Both the position numbers and the translations under genes were made by a program. A stretch of 64,000 bases of DNA from JAFEDN01 sp963832945 (lineage in GTDB: Bacteria > Pseudomonadota > Gammaproteobacteria > Coxiellales > Coxiellaceae), in NCBI GenBank assembly GCA_963832945.1, contig CAWHVV010000019.1:1-64000 (forward strand), written 5' to 3'. How positions within the stretch are numbered: the first letter of the stretch is position 1; each line of letters opens with the position of its first letter. This document shows, in pieces, positions 1 through 9,799 of this stretch. The notes under the pieces were generated by a model. The model did no database searches, was not told where the DNA came from, and was given only the letters and a program-made list of their open reading frames with translations.

Positions 1-96
1 CAATCTAATTTAAGTGATGGGTCTATTTTTTATTGAAATGGGCAAGCATGATTTATATCGGTTGAACATTGGTTTAGTTCAAATCGCCAGAGACAT

Positions 97-131
97 CACC
101 ACATTTAGGCCCACAGGGCCTAAATGTGGTG
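97..131. repeat. Perfect 16-bp inverted repeat (hairpin) upstream of DJ-1-like gene
   Basis: Two perfectly complementary 16-base arms (97-112 and 116-131) flank a three-base ACA loop. No T-run follows on the + strand, so it is not a classic rho-independent terminator. It could be a transcript hairpin or an operator. The rest of 1-228 holds only a possible 54-codon ORF (17-181) that matches nothing I know and contains this palindrome; I do not call it a gene. Confidence 0.6.
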
Positions 132-228
132 AATGGTTACAAATTAAGCAAGAATATAACTTGGAAGCCCGGCGATATTGACGTATCATTAGCGAAGTCC
201 TGACAGATCACTTACAAGGAAAAGATAT

Positions 229-907
229 ATGGAAATTTTAATGGTTTTGACTTCGCACGATCAATTGGGAAACACAGGCCGCAAGACTGGTTTCTGGCTG
301 GAAGAATTCGCAGCGCCCTATTTTGTTTTTAGAGATGCGGGGGTGAAATTGACTTTAGCATCGCCGAAAGGTGGCCAGCCTCCGATCGATCCAAAGAGCG
401 ATTTGCCAGAAAATCAGACCCCTGCGATGACTCGGTTTAAGCAGGATGAGGCAGCAAAAAAAGCACTATCGCAAACAGTTAAACTGGCTGACATGCGGGC
501 GGAAAATTTTGACACAGTATTTTATTCTGGTGGCCATGGTCCCTTATGGGATCTTGCAGAAAGTCCCGTTTCAATCGCGCTTGCTGGAGTCTTTCTACAA
601 TTCCGGTAAACCCATTGCTTTGGTATGCCATTCGCCTGGCGTGCTTCATCGGGTGACTTATAAAGGCGAACCTTTAGTGAAAGGTAAGAGAGTGACTGGT
701 TTTGCCAATAGTGAAGAGGAAGAAGTGCAACTGACAAAAATTGTGCCATTTCTTGTCGAAGATGAATTGAAACGTTTAGGTGGACTCTATGAAAAAGCGC
801 CCAATTGGCAGAGTTTTGTCGTTATTGATGGTCGTCTTATCACCGGTCAGAATCCGGCATCATCCACTGCGGCAGCGCAAGCGCTACTTAAAGTTCTGAA
901 TAATTGA
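229..907 (+). pseudogene. DJ-1/PfpI (class I glutamine amidotransferase-like) protein, single +1 frameshift
   Basis: Read through one extra G (position 583), two overlapping frames join into a 225-residue protein of the usual length for Hsp31/DJ-1-like proteins. The first frame carries the N-terminal Rossmann-like half, ending in the SGGHGPLWDL loop. The second carries the nucleophile-elbow motif ALVCHSPG with the likely catalytic Cys at about residue 133. Family members act as glyoxalases, deglycases or chaperones in the cytoplasm; which applies here cannot be told. A plausible Shine-Dalgarno (AAGGAAAAG) precedes the ATG at 229. Either this is a decayed gene or the extra G is a sequence error; the same kind of +G appears four more times in rimP and nusA. 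The frame-restored product is clear; its expression is not. Confidence 0.75.
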
Positions 908-934
908 GACAATATACTCAAAGCCGGAGTACAT

Positions 935-1905
935 ATGCAGATTTTTAGAGTAATAGCTGTTTCGTCATTGGCGCTCTTTTTGTCAGGTTGCCCTGCCCCT
1001 TATACAAATCAAATTGGACGAATCAGCCTAATACTTCACCGCTTCCACATCCACTCAATAGTCATAAAGCTTTAGTTTACCTGGTTCAACCTGTTTTTGA
1101 AGTTGATTTATTTTTAGTTGCGGGAACGGCTTTGGAAGGCACTCAATATGGAACCTCAGAGGTATATATTAATAAGCATTATCTGGGTCTTCTGGGTTAT
1201 CATAATTCCTATAAAATGTTATGTTTTTACGCCGACCCCGGCGTTTACCAATTAAACTTTGTGAACAAAGGAGCGATACCCGAAACTATTCTTGAAACTA
1301 TTCATTTAGAACCCAATAAAGCTTATTTTTACGGCTTAAGTGAAAAAAATAAGTTCTACTCTCAAGGGCCAACTGTCAGTTTTAGTCAATTACCAACTAA
1401 CGAGGGTAAAAATTATTTAGCCTGGTACAAACGTCATCGAGCGTTGCCAGATCAATGTCTTTCAGATATCTCAAGTTTATCCACTCGTCCTTCCAAAACT
1501 TATTATGTCATGAAAATTAGGAATGAAAGCGATGTCCCATATCAAGTGACGCAAAAAACTCGCGAAAAAACCACTATTAATTTACTTCCGAATCAGAATC
1601 ATCAATTCCCACCCATGTCTGCAAATTCCATCGTTGGAAATTTCATTGCATTCAGTTTTGTCAATCAAAATAACCAAAAAGAAACTCCTGTATCCATACA
1701 GGCTAGCGGCAATAAATTGTCTTATTATTCGAATCCCAATTGGGGTAAGCCGATGGGTTGGGAGTTAGTTCCCAAAAAAGAAGTTTTTCATAGTGTAATA
1801 ACCTCCGAAATTTGCACTGAATCGTTTATATCTATTGATACCTACATCACGTGCACGACAACGATTAGAAATGGAGATCAAGCTAAAGGACAACCTATCT
1901 ATTAA
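935..1905 (+). pseudogene. Putative lipoprotein, DUF2846-like, signal peptide out of frame
   Basis: ATG 935 follows a good Shine-Dalgarno (CGGAG) and encodes a typical lipoprotein signal peptide ending in the lipobox LSGC, then CPAP. That frame soon loses similarity and stops. The main body, open from 988 to 1905, lies in another frame and has no signal peptide of its own. One missing base (or two extra) between about 1000 and 1030 would join them into a roughly 320-residue outer-membrane lipoprotein. The body has a stretch of the form ALVYLVQP…EVYINKHYLG…ADPGVYQLNF…KAYFYGL, resembling DUF2846 lipoproteins; this is a weak recognition. No function is known. It may share a transcript with the DJ-1-like gene, which ends 28 bases upstream. 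Confidence 0.55.
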
Positions 1906-2100
1906 TATTGCCGAAAACCTAATCGTTTTGAGTCGAATTCCTTAAAAATTGCCTAAAAAGAACATCTCGTACATCTAATGAAGAAATTCATAAATTAATC
2001 CACGATCCGATACCCGTAATCAAGTAATTTTGTGTTTTTATAAAATCGTGTTATTATCAAAAAACAGAAGTTTAATAAACAGTAAAAATGAAGGATAGGC

Positions 2101-4731
2101 ATGGAAAAGATAAGATATATTAAATCATTAGTTACGGCTGGTTTGGTCCTGAATTTTGTATCCATCCCACTGGCTTTAGCCGAAACTTCTCCCACTATCC
2201 TGTTCCCGGCTTATCCGGGAGTCACTCTGACTGGTTTGTTCGGGGATGTCAGTTCACTGTCTGCGGATAGCCTGATTCCCGTCACCGGGCATCCCGGCCG
2301 CAGTCTTTTTTATTTAAACCCGCAGGGCATTTTCCATAGCACCGATAAATATTCAGCTAGCCTGGGGGGAGGTTATCGCCTATTGCAAGACCGTTGGGGA
2401 ATTTTAGGAGGAAGTCTATTCACGGATTATAACCGGTCATCCTCTCATTCTTTTTGGTTTCTCAGTCCTGGCCTGGAACGCCTGGGCGATCGTTTTGATT
2501 TTTCGGTAAACGGATATTTCCCTATCAGCCGCCAACGCATAAATACCGGACAAGTATTTGCCGATGAGATCGGCGACACAAATTCGGTTACTTTTTCAGG
2601 CCATGATCAACTGGATCAACTGGTGGATCTCTTTGAATCCACCGGCCCCGGCGCGGATTTTACTGTCGGCGTCAGATTGCCCTATTTAAAAAATAATACC
2701 AAACTTTATTTAGGTACTTATTACTTTGCACCGAAAAATAACGACTCTATCCTCGGAGGCGCTGTCCGGCTGGAAGTACCGGTGAACCGATTCCTGAGCC
2801 TGGAGGGCAGCGAGGCTTACGACGGAGTCATGCATAACACTGTCAAAATTGGCCTCAGTATTGCCCTGGGTGGCAGAAGTAGCGGTTATGGTGATACAGA
2901 CTTAAAGGATCGTTTCGTTGATACTGTCCAGCGTCATTTAGCCGCAACAGCCGGTGGCTCAACCACTGGCGAACCTGTTTTAACGGGAACACAATACACG
3001 GGCCAATACGGGATTGAACGCTCTAATATTTGGTTTTTCACCGCGGGTGGCGGCGGCGATTCCTGCACAGCAGATTCTCCCTGCCAATTATCCCAGGATG
3101 CCATCAATAGCATTGATTCCACTAATCCCAACGCTAATTTATACGTAGAAACCGGGCAATATACTTTGCCTAATTCCGCAGGCACATTGACATTAAATGA
3201 AGGACAATCATTGTACGGGCGCGCCGATGGTTTTACCGCAGCAGCTAATTGGAACGCTTTGCCGACTCTATTCGGCTCGCTGGAATTAAAAGGCGATAAC
3301 ACTGTGGAGCATTTGCAATTATTTAATGATGGTTCACAAAACGTGGGAATACGAATAGATGACGGCGCTCAAAACGTAATTCTCGACAGTGTCAGCGTCG
3401 GCGATCCGGGTATTAATCCCTCACGAGCTTATAAAACGGGTATTCAATTGGGGAGTCAGGACTCCGTTTATATCAAAGATTCACAGATAAATGCTTTTTC
3501 TAATGATGATAACGGAGGTTTAGTCGTTGGCGTTAAACTGGATGGCGTTTCCGATAGTAGCTTGTCTATTGACAATACTAACATCGGCGTTTCCGCTTAT
3601 AAAGTGAGTGATCCAGTCGGCGTTTTCGTGGGTAATGATCAAGCGATTCAAGGTAACGCTCAAAATAATCACGTTACTTTGACGAAAGATAATATTCAGG
3701 TGGTGGGAGCAAAACTTTCCAATAGCGCTTTTGGAGTTTATTTGGGTAATTACTTCTCTGATAACAGCAGCAGTGTCGCTAATAATTATTTATATATTAA
3801 AGACTCTCAAATCAATGTAAAAAATATTGATAATAGCTCAACCTTTGGGGTTTTTCTCGGCAATTATGAATATTCAACGCCGGCGTTTAACAACAATAAT
3901 ATAAAAATTGATGGCAGTTCAATCTCGGTCACTTCACAAGCTAACGCCTATGGGCTTTTTGAAGGTATGTTCAATGGGAACAATCAACTGGCGGTTGATA
4001 ACAACTTGACTATCAACAACAGCAATATTAATGCGGTTTCTAAGGCTGCAAACGCTTTTGGTGTCGAATTAACCGGTGATTATAGCAATTTTACTTTGAC
4101 TAACAATCTTATTCGGGCGAATGCGGAAAATGATAGCGAGTTAGTCCGAATTGCTTATGGTGTGGAATTGAAAGCGGATAACGACACTCTTAATATGAAT
4201 GGCAACCAGATTTTCAGCCAGGCCGAGGGATCTAATGTGTTAGTCGCCGGTTTCGCTGAAGATTTTTATTTTCCCGATACCGCTAATAATAATACGGTCA
4301 ACGCCTCTTCTAATTTTATCCAGGCTTCCAGCAGTAGCGATAATGCGAATGTGGATGGCGTGTTAATTCAGAATGGGTGGAGCACGGCTAATCTAAATAA
4401 TAACACCATCGTGGCGACCGGCTCGGGCAAGCATGCCAGCGTTTTTGGCGTCAACATAGCTGGAAATGATAATACTATTAATATCTCCGATAACTCCATT
4501 CAGGCTACCGCTAACGGATTTTTGGGTGACGCGTATGGGGTAGCTGCTAACAGCGGAGGCCGATATTACACGAGCGCTTTTGATAATACGATCAAATTAA
4601 GCGGCAACAAAATTAGCGCGATTTCTTATTTAGGGAAAGCTCAGGGTGTTGTTGACGATGTATCTGACCAAAATAATGATGACTGGATTATTTTACCCAA
4701 TAATAAAATTTCAGCACAGGGCCGGAGCTAA
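2101..4731 (+). CDS. Inverse autotransporter (intimin/invasin-type beta-barrel) with beta-helix passenger
   Basis: The 876-residue product has a Sec signal peptide (residues 1 to about 28, cleavage after ALA). An N-terminal beta-barrel region follows (about 30-265) with the alternating pattern of inverse autotransporters: FSVNGYFPIS, LGGGYRLLQDRWG, GILGGSLFTDYN. After a linker, residues ~300-876 are a long Asn/Asp/Ser-rich series of short strands (NNNIKIDGSSI, NNLTINNSNI, NNTIVATGSG) typical of a right-handed beta-helix. The expected topology is a barrel in the outer membrane with the passenger exposed. Known inverse autotransporters are adhesins; that role is inferred. An AAGGA Shine-Dalgarno lies just before ATG 2101, and a possible -10 (TTATTAT) near 2050. 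The stop lies five bases before a MITE-like element. Confidence 0.8.
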   Translation: MEKIRYIKSLVTAGLVLNFVSIPLALAETSPTILFPAYPGVTLTGLFGDVSSLSADSLIPVTGHPGRSLFYLNPQGIFHSTDKYSASLGGGYRLLQDRWGILGGSLFTDYNRSSSHSFWFLSPGLERLGDRFDFSVNGYFPISRQRINTGQVFADEIGDTNSVTFSGHDQLDQLVDLFESTGPGADFTVGVRLPYLKNNTKLYLGTYYFAPKNNDSILGGAVRLEVPVNRFLSLEGSEAYDGVMHNTVKIGLSIALGGRSSGYGDTDLKDRFVDTVQRHLAATAGGSTTGEPVLTGTQYTGQYGIERSNIWFFTAGGGGDSCTADSPCQLSQDAINSIDSTNPNANLYVETGQYTLPNSAGTLTLNEGQSLYGRADGFTAAANWNALPTLFGSLELKGDNTVEHLQLFNDGSQNVGIRIDDGAQNVILDSVSVGDPGINPSRAYKTGIQLGSQDSVYIKDSQINAFSNDDNGGLVVGVKLDGVSDSSLSIDNTNIGVSAYKVSDPVGVFVGNDQAIQGNAQNNHVTLTKDNIQVVGAKLSNSAFGVYLGNYFSDNSSSVANNYLYIKDSQINVKNIDNSSTFGVFLGNYEYSTPAFNNNNIKIDGSSISVTSQANAYGLFEGMFNGNNQLAVDNNLTINNSNINAVSKAANAFGVELTGDYSNFTLTNNLIRANAENDSELVRIAYGVELKADNDTLNMNGNQIFSQAEGSNVLVAGFAEDFYFPDTANNNTVNASSNFIQASSSSDNANVDGVLIQNGWSTANLNNNTIVATGSGKHASVFGVNIAGNDNTINISDNSIQATANGFLGDAYGVAANSGGRYYTSAFDNTIKLSGNKISAISYLGKAQGVVDDVSDQNNDDWIILPNNKISAQGRS

Positions 4732-4735
4732 CCGG

Positions 4736-4904
4736 CAGCGGCTCCCGCTGAGTACAGCGGTAGCTGCTTCCTGTTTTGATCCTGCGCGAGGCAAAGCCTC
4801 TGCTCGGAATGAAGGGGGAGGAGCACTGCGCAACTCCCCCTTGCGATCCCCCAAAGTGTAGGGCATTTTCTGCGAAAAATATTTATATTGAAAAATAATT
4901 ATTT
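4736..4904 (+). mobile_element. MITE-like element, copy A (subtype with GC-richer terminal repeat)
   Basis: It begins with the terminal repeat CAGCGGCTCCCGCTG and then the family body: GAGTACAGCGG, a CTCGGAATGAAGGGGGA core, a CCCCCTTGCGATCCCCC arm and a TTTTCTGCGAAAAA arm. It is almost base-for-base the reverse complement of 7443-7609. Similarity stops in an AATAATTATT tract with no second terminal repeat, so this subtype is truncated at its inner end. It encodes no protein. Confidence 0.75.
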
Positions 4905-5040
4905 CACAACAGGGGCTTAACCTTCGGCGCTAAATAAAAACAGCAACGCCAGGTACTGGTAACGGCAATGTTTTGACTTTCTTGAAGCATATTTTAAAAA
5001 AGTCTTGACTTTTTTGAAATATGATTTAAATTAGTCAATT

Positions 5041-5545
5041 ATGGATAGAGTACAACTTCCTGCTATTATTGAGGACCTTAATAAAAAAATGGTTATTTTG
5101 GTAGGGCCTCGTCAATCTGGAAAAATCTGGCTCGCTAAGCGTATTGCCCGGCAATTTTCAAAGAGCTTTTATCTCAATTATGATCAATTTTCAGATCAAA
5201 AAATAATAGCTGAGCAAAGTTGGCTGCCTTCTACGGAATTGTTGATTTTGGATGAACTCCATAAAATGCCTCTTTGGAAAAATTATCTTAAAGGATTATA
5301 CGATACTAAGCCAGAAAATATGCGTGTGTTAGTCACCGGCAGCGCTCGTTTAGATATTTTTAATCATATAGCAATTAATTGAAGTTAAATCCAGCGATCA
5401 TTCGTTATCGCCATCATTAGTTAAGTTTCAGAAAAAAAATAATTGTGAAGCAATACAAATCGTTCAAAATATTCGTCATGAGACTCACAAAGATGCCATC
5501 CAAATCTTGAAAGCAGAAACTTTTCTAAAATCACTCTATTTATAG
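5041..5545 (+). pseudogene. AAA ATPase / DUF4143 family protein, internally deleted
   Basis: The N-terminal 113 codons (5041-5382) encode an AAA core with a P-loop GPRQSGK (the usual Thr after the Lys is Ile here), a Walker B-like LLILDELHK and the sensor-like VLVTGSARLDIF. The frame then ends. From about 5370 another frame continues to a stop at 5545 with IEVKSSDHSLSPSLVKF and DAIQILKAETFL, which is the C-terminal end of DUF4143 proteins. A complete member has about 380-400 residues, so roughly 200 central codons are missing. Members often act as chromosomal antitoxin-like or orphan ATPases of unknown role. Upstream, TTGACTTT motifs near 4977 and 5013 form an imperfect direct repeat and may include its promoter. 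This is a deletion remnant, not functional. Confidence 0.75.
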
Positions 5546-5562
5546 TTAAGGCTCTATTACTT

Positions 5563-7462
5563 ATGAATAAAGAAAATTCGCATTTAGTCGATAAAATCTC
5601 TGATCAACATATAAAAAGTATAGCACGGGAAATTGCCGGACATTCCCGAATTTTGGACCAGGCAATTCGAAAAAATGACGCCACGAAACTTCAAAAAGCC
5701 TATCTGCCTCTATTACGGTTGTATTGGAAAATCAAAACTGAAATCAATTCCGGCCTGCTTGAGGTGAGCTGCGATCTTCAGGAAATCTTAACTATTTCAC
5801 GGCAACAAATTAATGATTTACAGATATTAAGCCGGTTAAATCCGCTGAATATCCAATCTATACTTGCTTCTATTTCAGAAAAAACCACATATAGTCAACC
5901 AGCATCATATAGGAGCGCCCTTTCTCATGATATCCAGCTTAATATCCTCGAATACTCCAATTTAAATTCGATGGTCGCTTTGTCGTGCACCTGTACTTGG
6001 CTGTGGGATATACTAAATAGCAAAGACGTCGCTTATATCTGGAAAGAATTGGCTGGCATTTATTTCAGTCATTATCTCGAAGAAGATAATATTGACAGCA
6101 TGAAGAAATTTAAACGGGCCTTTTTGAACCATTATAAATGGCAATATACCCTATCCGATGATTCTGACAAAAATCCAGACTATAAAAAAAGCGATTCCTA
6201 TTACGAGATCAAAAGAAAAGGTTTATTATTTACTAAATCAGTTGAAGGCGGACTAATATCCGCCCTTAAATCAAATGAATTCAAAATAAATTTCAAAATA
6301 AACTATGCAGATCCATTGGCATTTTATATGAAAGATGCTGAAGCTAAAAGTGGTATATGTTCAGCAATTCCCGCTGAGTACAGCGGTAATTGCTTCCTAT
6401 TTATATCCTGCGCTCGGCGGAGCCGATGCTCGGAATGAAGGGGAAGCGCTTCGCGCGCTCCCCCTTGCGATCCCCCATGGCGCAGAGAATTTTCTGCGAA
6501 AATTATTTTTTATAAGGGTGATTTATTTTATTAAATCAAATGGTTAAAATTCAGCGGGAATTGCTGGTACTATGAACATGCTGGATATGGCGATAGAAAC
6601 CCGTAGTTTTGAAATGATTAACTATTTAATCTGCAAAGGCGTCGATATTAATTTCACTGCTGAACCTCGATCTACCAGCCTGGAGTTAGAAATATTTAAA
6701 CTGGCAAACGGTGACCGAATCGATACCGCCATCCTGCAGTTTTTGCTCAAATGTCCTGGCATTAACCCTAATCTAGCCAGTAATGAAACAGGACTCATGC
6801 CATTACATCTCGCCGTATGGTTAAAACTTTCAGGCTCAAAAATAGCGACCCGGCGCCGAATAGTTCAATTGCTGATTGATCACCGCGCTGATATCCATCT
6901 TCGTTTGCAGTCTGGACCTTTTTTTGATGCACAGGGCAGAACTCCGATCCACTGCGCCCGATATTATGGCTTGGCAAAAGTGTTGATAGAAAATAAAGCC
7001 GATGTAAACGCTGAGTACAGTTTTCCTGGCACTACCCCACTTTTTTCCATAATCCGTGGCGTTGTCTGTCGACTGAAAAAAAATGAAGATCCGAAGGATT
7101 ACATCGGTATCGCCAGATTATTATGCCTGTCTGGCGCAGACGTGAATAAACAATTATCAAATGGCAAAACATTGCTACAAATGACTGCGGATGCCGCTCT
7201 TCAAATGACAGGCCGAACAGCAAAACAAAAACTTAAAGAATTGTTTACCATACTTCAAACCACAAAACCGAATCAGAAAAAGATAGAAACAGGGACATCG
7301 CCTATTGAGACAAAAAAGATTTTATCCGGATGGGATTGGATTAATCCATTTAACTGGAGGACCGGCACAGAAATCCAGACACCGGAAGAAAAAATAAAAA
7401 CCAGTGAAGAAACACAGCCACAGAACACGGACAACTCATTCAATAATTATTTTTCAATATAA
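5563..7462 (+). pseudogene. F-box/ankyrin-repeat effector-like gene split by a MITE
   Basis: The first part (5563 to about 6361) encodes a helical N-terminus and then an F-box-like motif at residues ~120-165 (LSHDIQLNILEYSNL, then LSCTCTWLWDIL and IWKELA). The second part (about 6567-7462) encodes ankyrin-type repeats (DMAIETRSFEMINYLICKG, MPLHLAVWLKL, TPIHCARYYGLAKVLIENKAD) and a charged C-terminal tail. They are separated by a 205-bp MITE-like element (6362-6566). As it stands, the first part ends in the element at 6438. Removing exactly 205 bp restores one frame of 564 residues. F-box/ankyrin proteins in Legionella (AnkB type) are translocated and recruit host SCF ubiquitin ligase; that role is inferred by analogy. 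The C-terminus and stop run into another element (copy B). Confidence 0.75.
6362..6566 (+). mobile_element. MITE-like element, copy C (full length, 205 bp)
   Basis: It has perfect 15-bp terminal inverted repeats: CAGCAATTCCCGCTG at 6362-6376 and its reverse complement at 6552-6566. Internally it has a small hairpin next to the left end, a CTCGGAATGAAGGGG core, a CCCCCTTGCGATCCCCC arm and a TTTTATAAGGGTGATTTATTT arm. It has no coding capacity. It interrupts the F-box/ankyrin gene. No clean target duplication remains (left flank GTATATGTT, right flank GTACTATGA). It has the same length as copy D. Confidence 0.85.
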
Positions 7463-7609
7463 ATATTTTTCGCAGAAAATGCCCTACGCTATGGGGGATC
7501 GCAAGGGGGAGTTGCGCAGCGCTCCTCCCCCTTCATTCCGAGCATCGGCTTCGCCGAGCGCAGGATCAAAACAGGAAGCGGCTACCGCTGTACTCAGCGG
7601 GAGCCGCTG
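7443..7609 (-). mobile_element. MITE-like element, copy B (inverted partner of copy A)
   Basis: This is the reverse-oriented, near-identical counterpart of 4736-4904, ending outward in CAGCGGGAGCCGCTG (7595-7609). Its inner end begins in the same AATAATTATT tract and encodes the last residues and stop of the ankyrin gene. Copies A and B thus bracket the AAA remnant and the F-box/ankyrin gene as an inverted pair. Confidence 0.75.
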
Positions 7610-7616
7610 GTTCAAC

Positions 7617-9467
7617 TTAAAATTTATGAATCAGTTTGAAGACTTCTTGATAAACTGAATTATCGAGTTTCGTCCCTGCGATAGGATGAGCGTGGAAATC
7701 AGTGACCGTATACGCACCGCTGGGATAAATTGTGGTGATGTGTTGCAGATCGAATTGTAAAATACCGGTTTGTGAATAACTGCTGAGCAACAAAAAAGGA
7801 GTCGCCTGCGGATTAAATAAACTATGTCCAATACTGTAATCGGAAGATGGATTTTTCACGCCTAAAAAATCATGCAGCAAAGTTGTCATGACATCATAAT
7901 GACTTGTGAGATAAGTGAAAGTTTTAGCTGAATGATGCGGGTAGTAAAAAATCATCGGCACATGAGTTTGTGCCGGAGTAAAATTGCTATTATGTCCCCA
8001 AAAACCCATCCGATTATCATCGAATTCTTCGCCGTGATCGGAAGTGATGATGATTATGGTATTTTTCATTAATCCTTTTTTCCTGACAGCAGTGAGCAGC
8101 TGGTTCACTAAACTGTCAGCGTAATATACGCCATTGCGATATTGATTAAAAAAAGCTTTAGGATCTAATTTGCCACTTTTAATTAATACCCGGTTTCCCA
8201 TATGGGCTGGTTGAAAAGGAGGGGTAAAGCCTGTTTTGGGGAAGGTGTATCCATGGGCCGAATCATAAAAAACAAAACCAAAAAAAGGCTTGTTGTCTTT
8301 TTGAGCCTGATCGATAAATGCTATCATATCCTGGGTAACCTGCTGATCACGCTTGGGTATAGAATGGCCAGGAGTCTCACCCCGTAAATTTTTGACATTG
8401 ACAAATGCATTCCGGTTAAAGGGTGGCGATAAAGGAGAGGCGCTCATATAAATGCCCACATGATAATCCTGCTGATACAGCACATCAAATAACACCGGCC
8501 CTTTTCCGGCATGGGAGAACGAAGAAAAATAACTATTGGGTAGGCCATAAAATAAACTGAAGAGGCCACCCGGAGTGGCGCGGCTGCCGCTAAAATGATT
8601 ATTAAAGCGCCACGCCTCCTGGCTAAACTGAAAAATATGGGGAGTTGTTTCAGGATTCATTAAATCAGCCCGCCAGTCATCTATGCCGATAATCAGAATA
8701 TTCATTTTTTCCCTGGGCGGATCGATAGTTAAAGGATTTAATGGGTAATGCAAAAATTTTCTGCTTTCTAAAGCGGGCCGTGGTGCGTCTTTAACCCAGT
8801 GGTGTTTGTATAAAAAACGGTGGGCATCCAGCCCGCTATAAAGCGGTAATGTTTCGGCTAAAACCATGAGGGATTGATTATAAGTTGCATTTGCCCAGGC
8901 ATAAATTAATTCCGAACCGGCCAGACATCCGGCCAGGCCGGCAATAGTCAAAGTTGCCCAGCGCAAACGCCGGGGCTGATTCAGGAAGCGAATGACCAGA
9001 TAAGCCAATACGCATTCCACAGCGATAAATAATAATAAAGCTAAACCGGCCAGCGTCCACTCGCCAATGGTGAACTGAAAAATTTCTCCGCGTTGCGGGC
9101 TAATAATTAATTGTAACAATTGTAAATCCAGATGGGTCCGATACATCTGAAAAACCGTGCTGTCGATAAATAATGCGAGTAAAATCAGCACAGCAAAAAT
9201 AATCGCCAGGGGTATGATGATAACCCGCCGTGGTATCAACAAATTAATGAGTGCAGGAAAGAGTAAAACAGGAATGAGCGTCAAAAACGACATTTGACCG
9301 ATTAAGCCTCCCACCAGAAATATCGCGCTTGCAGTGTCGGCAGGCAGGGTTTGTTTCGAAAGATACTGCAGGGATAATAAAACGGAGCAGACAATATTAG
9401 CAAGCCAGAATATCAGTAAAAAACGTGCGTTAGATTTGCGTTGAGATGATTTGTATGAATTGTTCAT
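7617..9467 (-). CDS. Sulfatase-family inner-membrane protein, YejM/PbgA-like
   Basis: About 616 residues from ATG 9467. An upstream TTG-type start at 9551 would take the N-terminus into MITE copy D, so I reject it. The N-terminal third is hydrophobic with about five membrane segments (FLLIFWLANIVCSVLL, FLTLIPVLLFPALINLL, LAIIFAVLILLALFI). The rest is a periplasmic alkaline-phosphatase-fold domain with MNILIIGIDDWRADLMNPETTP, a GSRATPGGLFSLFYGLP stretch around the expected nucleophile position, and IIIITSDHGEEFDD. This layout matches DUF3413/sulfatase proteins such as YejM, which in enterobacteria senses LPS and restrains LpxC turnover; other members may be phosphoethanolamine-type enzymes. 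It is convergent with the F-box/ankyrin gene and divergent from the polysaccharide genes. Assignment is good at family level. Confidence 0.85.
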   Translation of the reverse strand: MNNSYKSSQRKSNARFLLIFWLANIVCSVLLSLQYLSKQTLPADTASAIFLVGGLIGQMSFLTLIPVLLFPALINLLIPRRVIIIPLAIIFAVLILLALFIDSTVFQMYRTHLDLQLLQLIISPQRGEIFQFTIGEWTLAGLALLLFIAVECVLAYLVIRFLNQPRRLRWATLTIAGLAGCLAGSELIYAWANATYNQSLMVLAETLPLYSGLDAHRFLYKHHWVKDAPRPALESRKFLHYPLNPLTIDPPREKMNILIIGIDDWRADLMNPETTPHIFQFSQEAWRFNNHFSGSRATPGGLFSLFYGLPNSYFSSFSHAGKGPVLFDVLYQQDYHVGIYMSASPLSPPFNRNAFVNVKNLRGETPGHSIPKRDQQVTQDMIAFIDQAQKDNKPFFGFVFYDSAHGYTFPKTGFTPPFQPAHMGNRVLIKSGKLDPKAFFNQYRNGVYYADSLVNQLLTAVRKKGLMKNTIIIITSDHGEEFDDNRMGFWGHNSNFTPAQTHVPMIFYYPHHSAKTFTYLTSHYDVMTTLLHDFLGVKNPSSDYSIGHSLFNPQATPFLLLSSYSQTGILQFDLQHITTIYPSGAYTVTDFHAHPIAGTKLDNSVYQEVFKLIHKF

Positions 9468-9512
9468 CAATTTATTTATTTGACCGCTGTGTAGTCCAAG
9501 TGTTCCAATTGG

Positions 9513-9717
9513 CAGCAATTCCCGGTGAATTTTAACTATTTGATTTAACAAATTAAATCACCCTTATAAAAAAATAATTTTCGTAGAAAATTATCCCCGC
9601 GATGGGGGATCGCAAGGGGGAGAATCGCGATTCTCCCCCTTCATTCCGAGCATCGGCTTCGCCGAGCGCAGGATAAAAACAGGAAGCAATTTTCGCTGTA
9701 CTCAGCGGGAATTGCTG
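9513..9717 (-). mobile_element. MITE-like element, copy D (full length, with 9-bp target duplication)
   Basis: This 205-bp reverse-oriented copy starts CAGCAATTCCCGGTG (9513-9527) and ends CAGCGGGAATTGCTG (9703-9717). The 9-mer TTCCAATTG occurs at 9503-9511 and again at 9718-9726, immediately outside the ends apart from one G at 9512. That is the signature of a target-site duplication and the best evidence that the family transposed. It fills most of the 332-bp intergenic region between the divergent sulfatase and heparinase-like genes; I see no other gene there. Confidence 0.87.
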
Positions 9718-9799
9718 TTCCAATTGTACCTGAATTGATTCCTTTTTTCAAGAATATTAGAATGCAGGGTTTAGATATGGATATCAGGAGTTCACTACG

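Noticed and set aside
17..181. 54-codon ORF at the left edge
   Set aside because: No recognisable similarity, and it contains the perfect palindrome 97-131; not enough to call a gene.
9465..9551. Upstream start (9551) for the YejM-like sulfatase
   Set aside because: The extra 28 codons lie mostly inside MITE copy D and do not resemble the family N-terminus; ATG 9467 is followed directly by a normal cytoplasmic lead and the first membrane helix.
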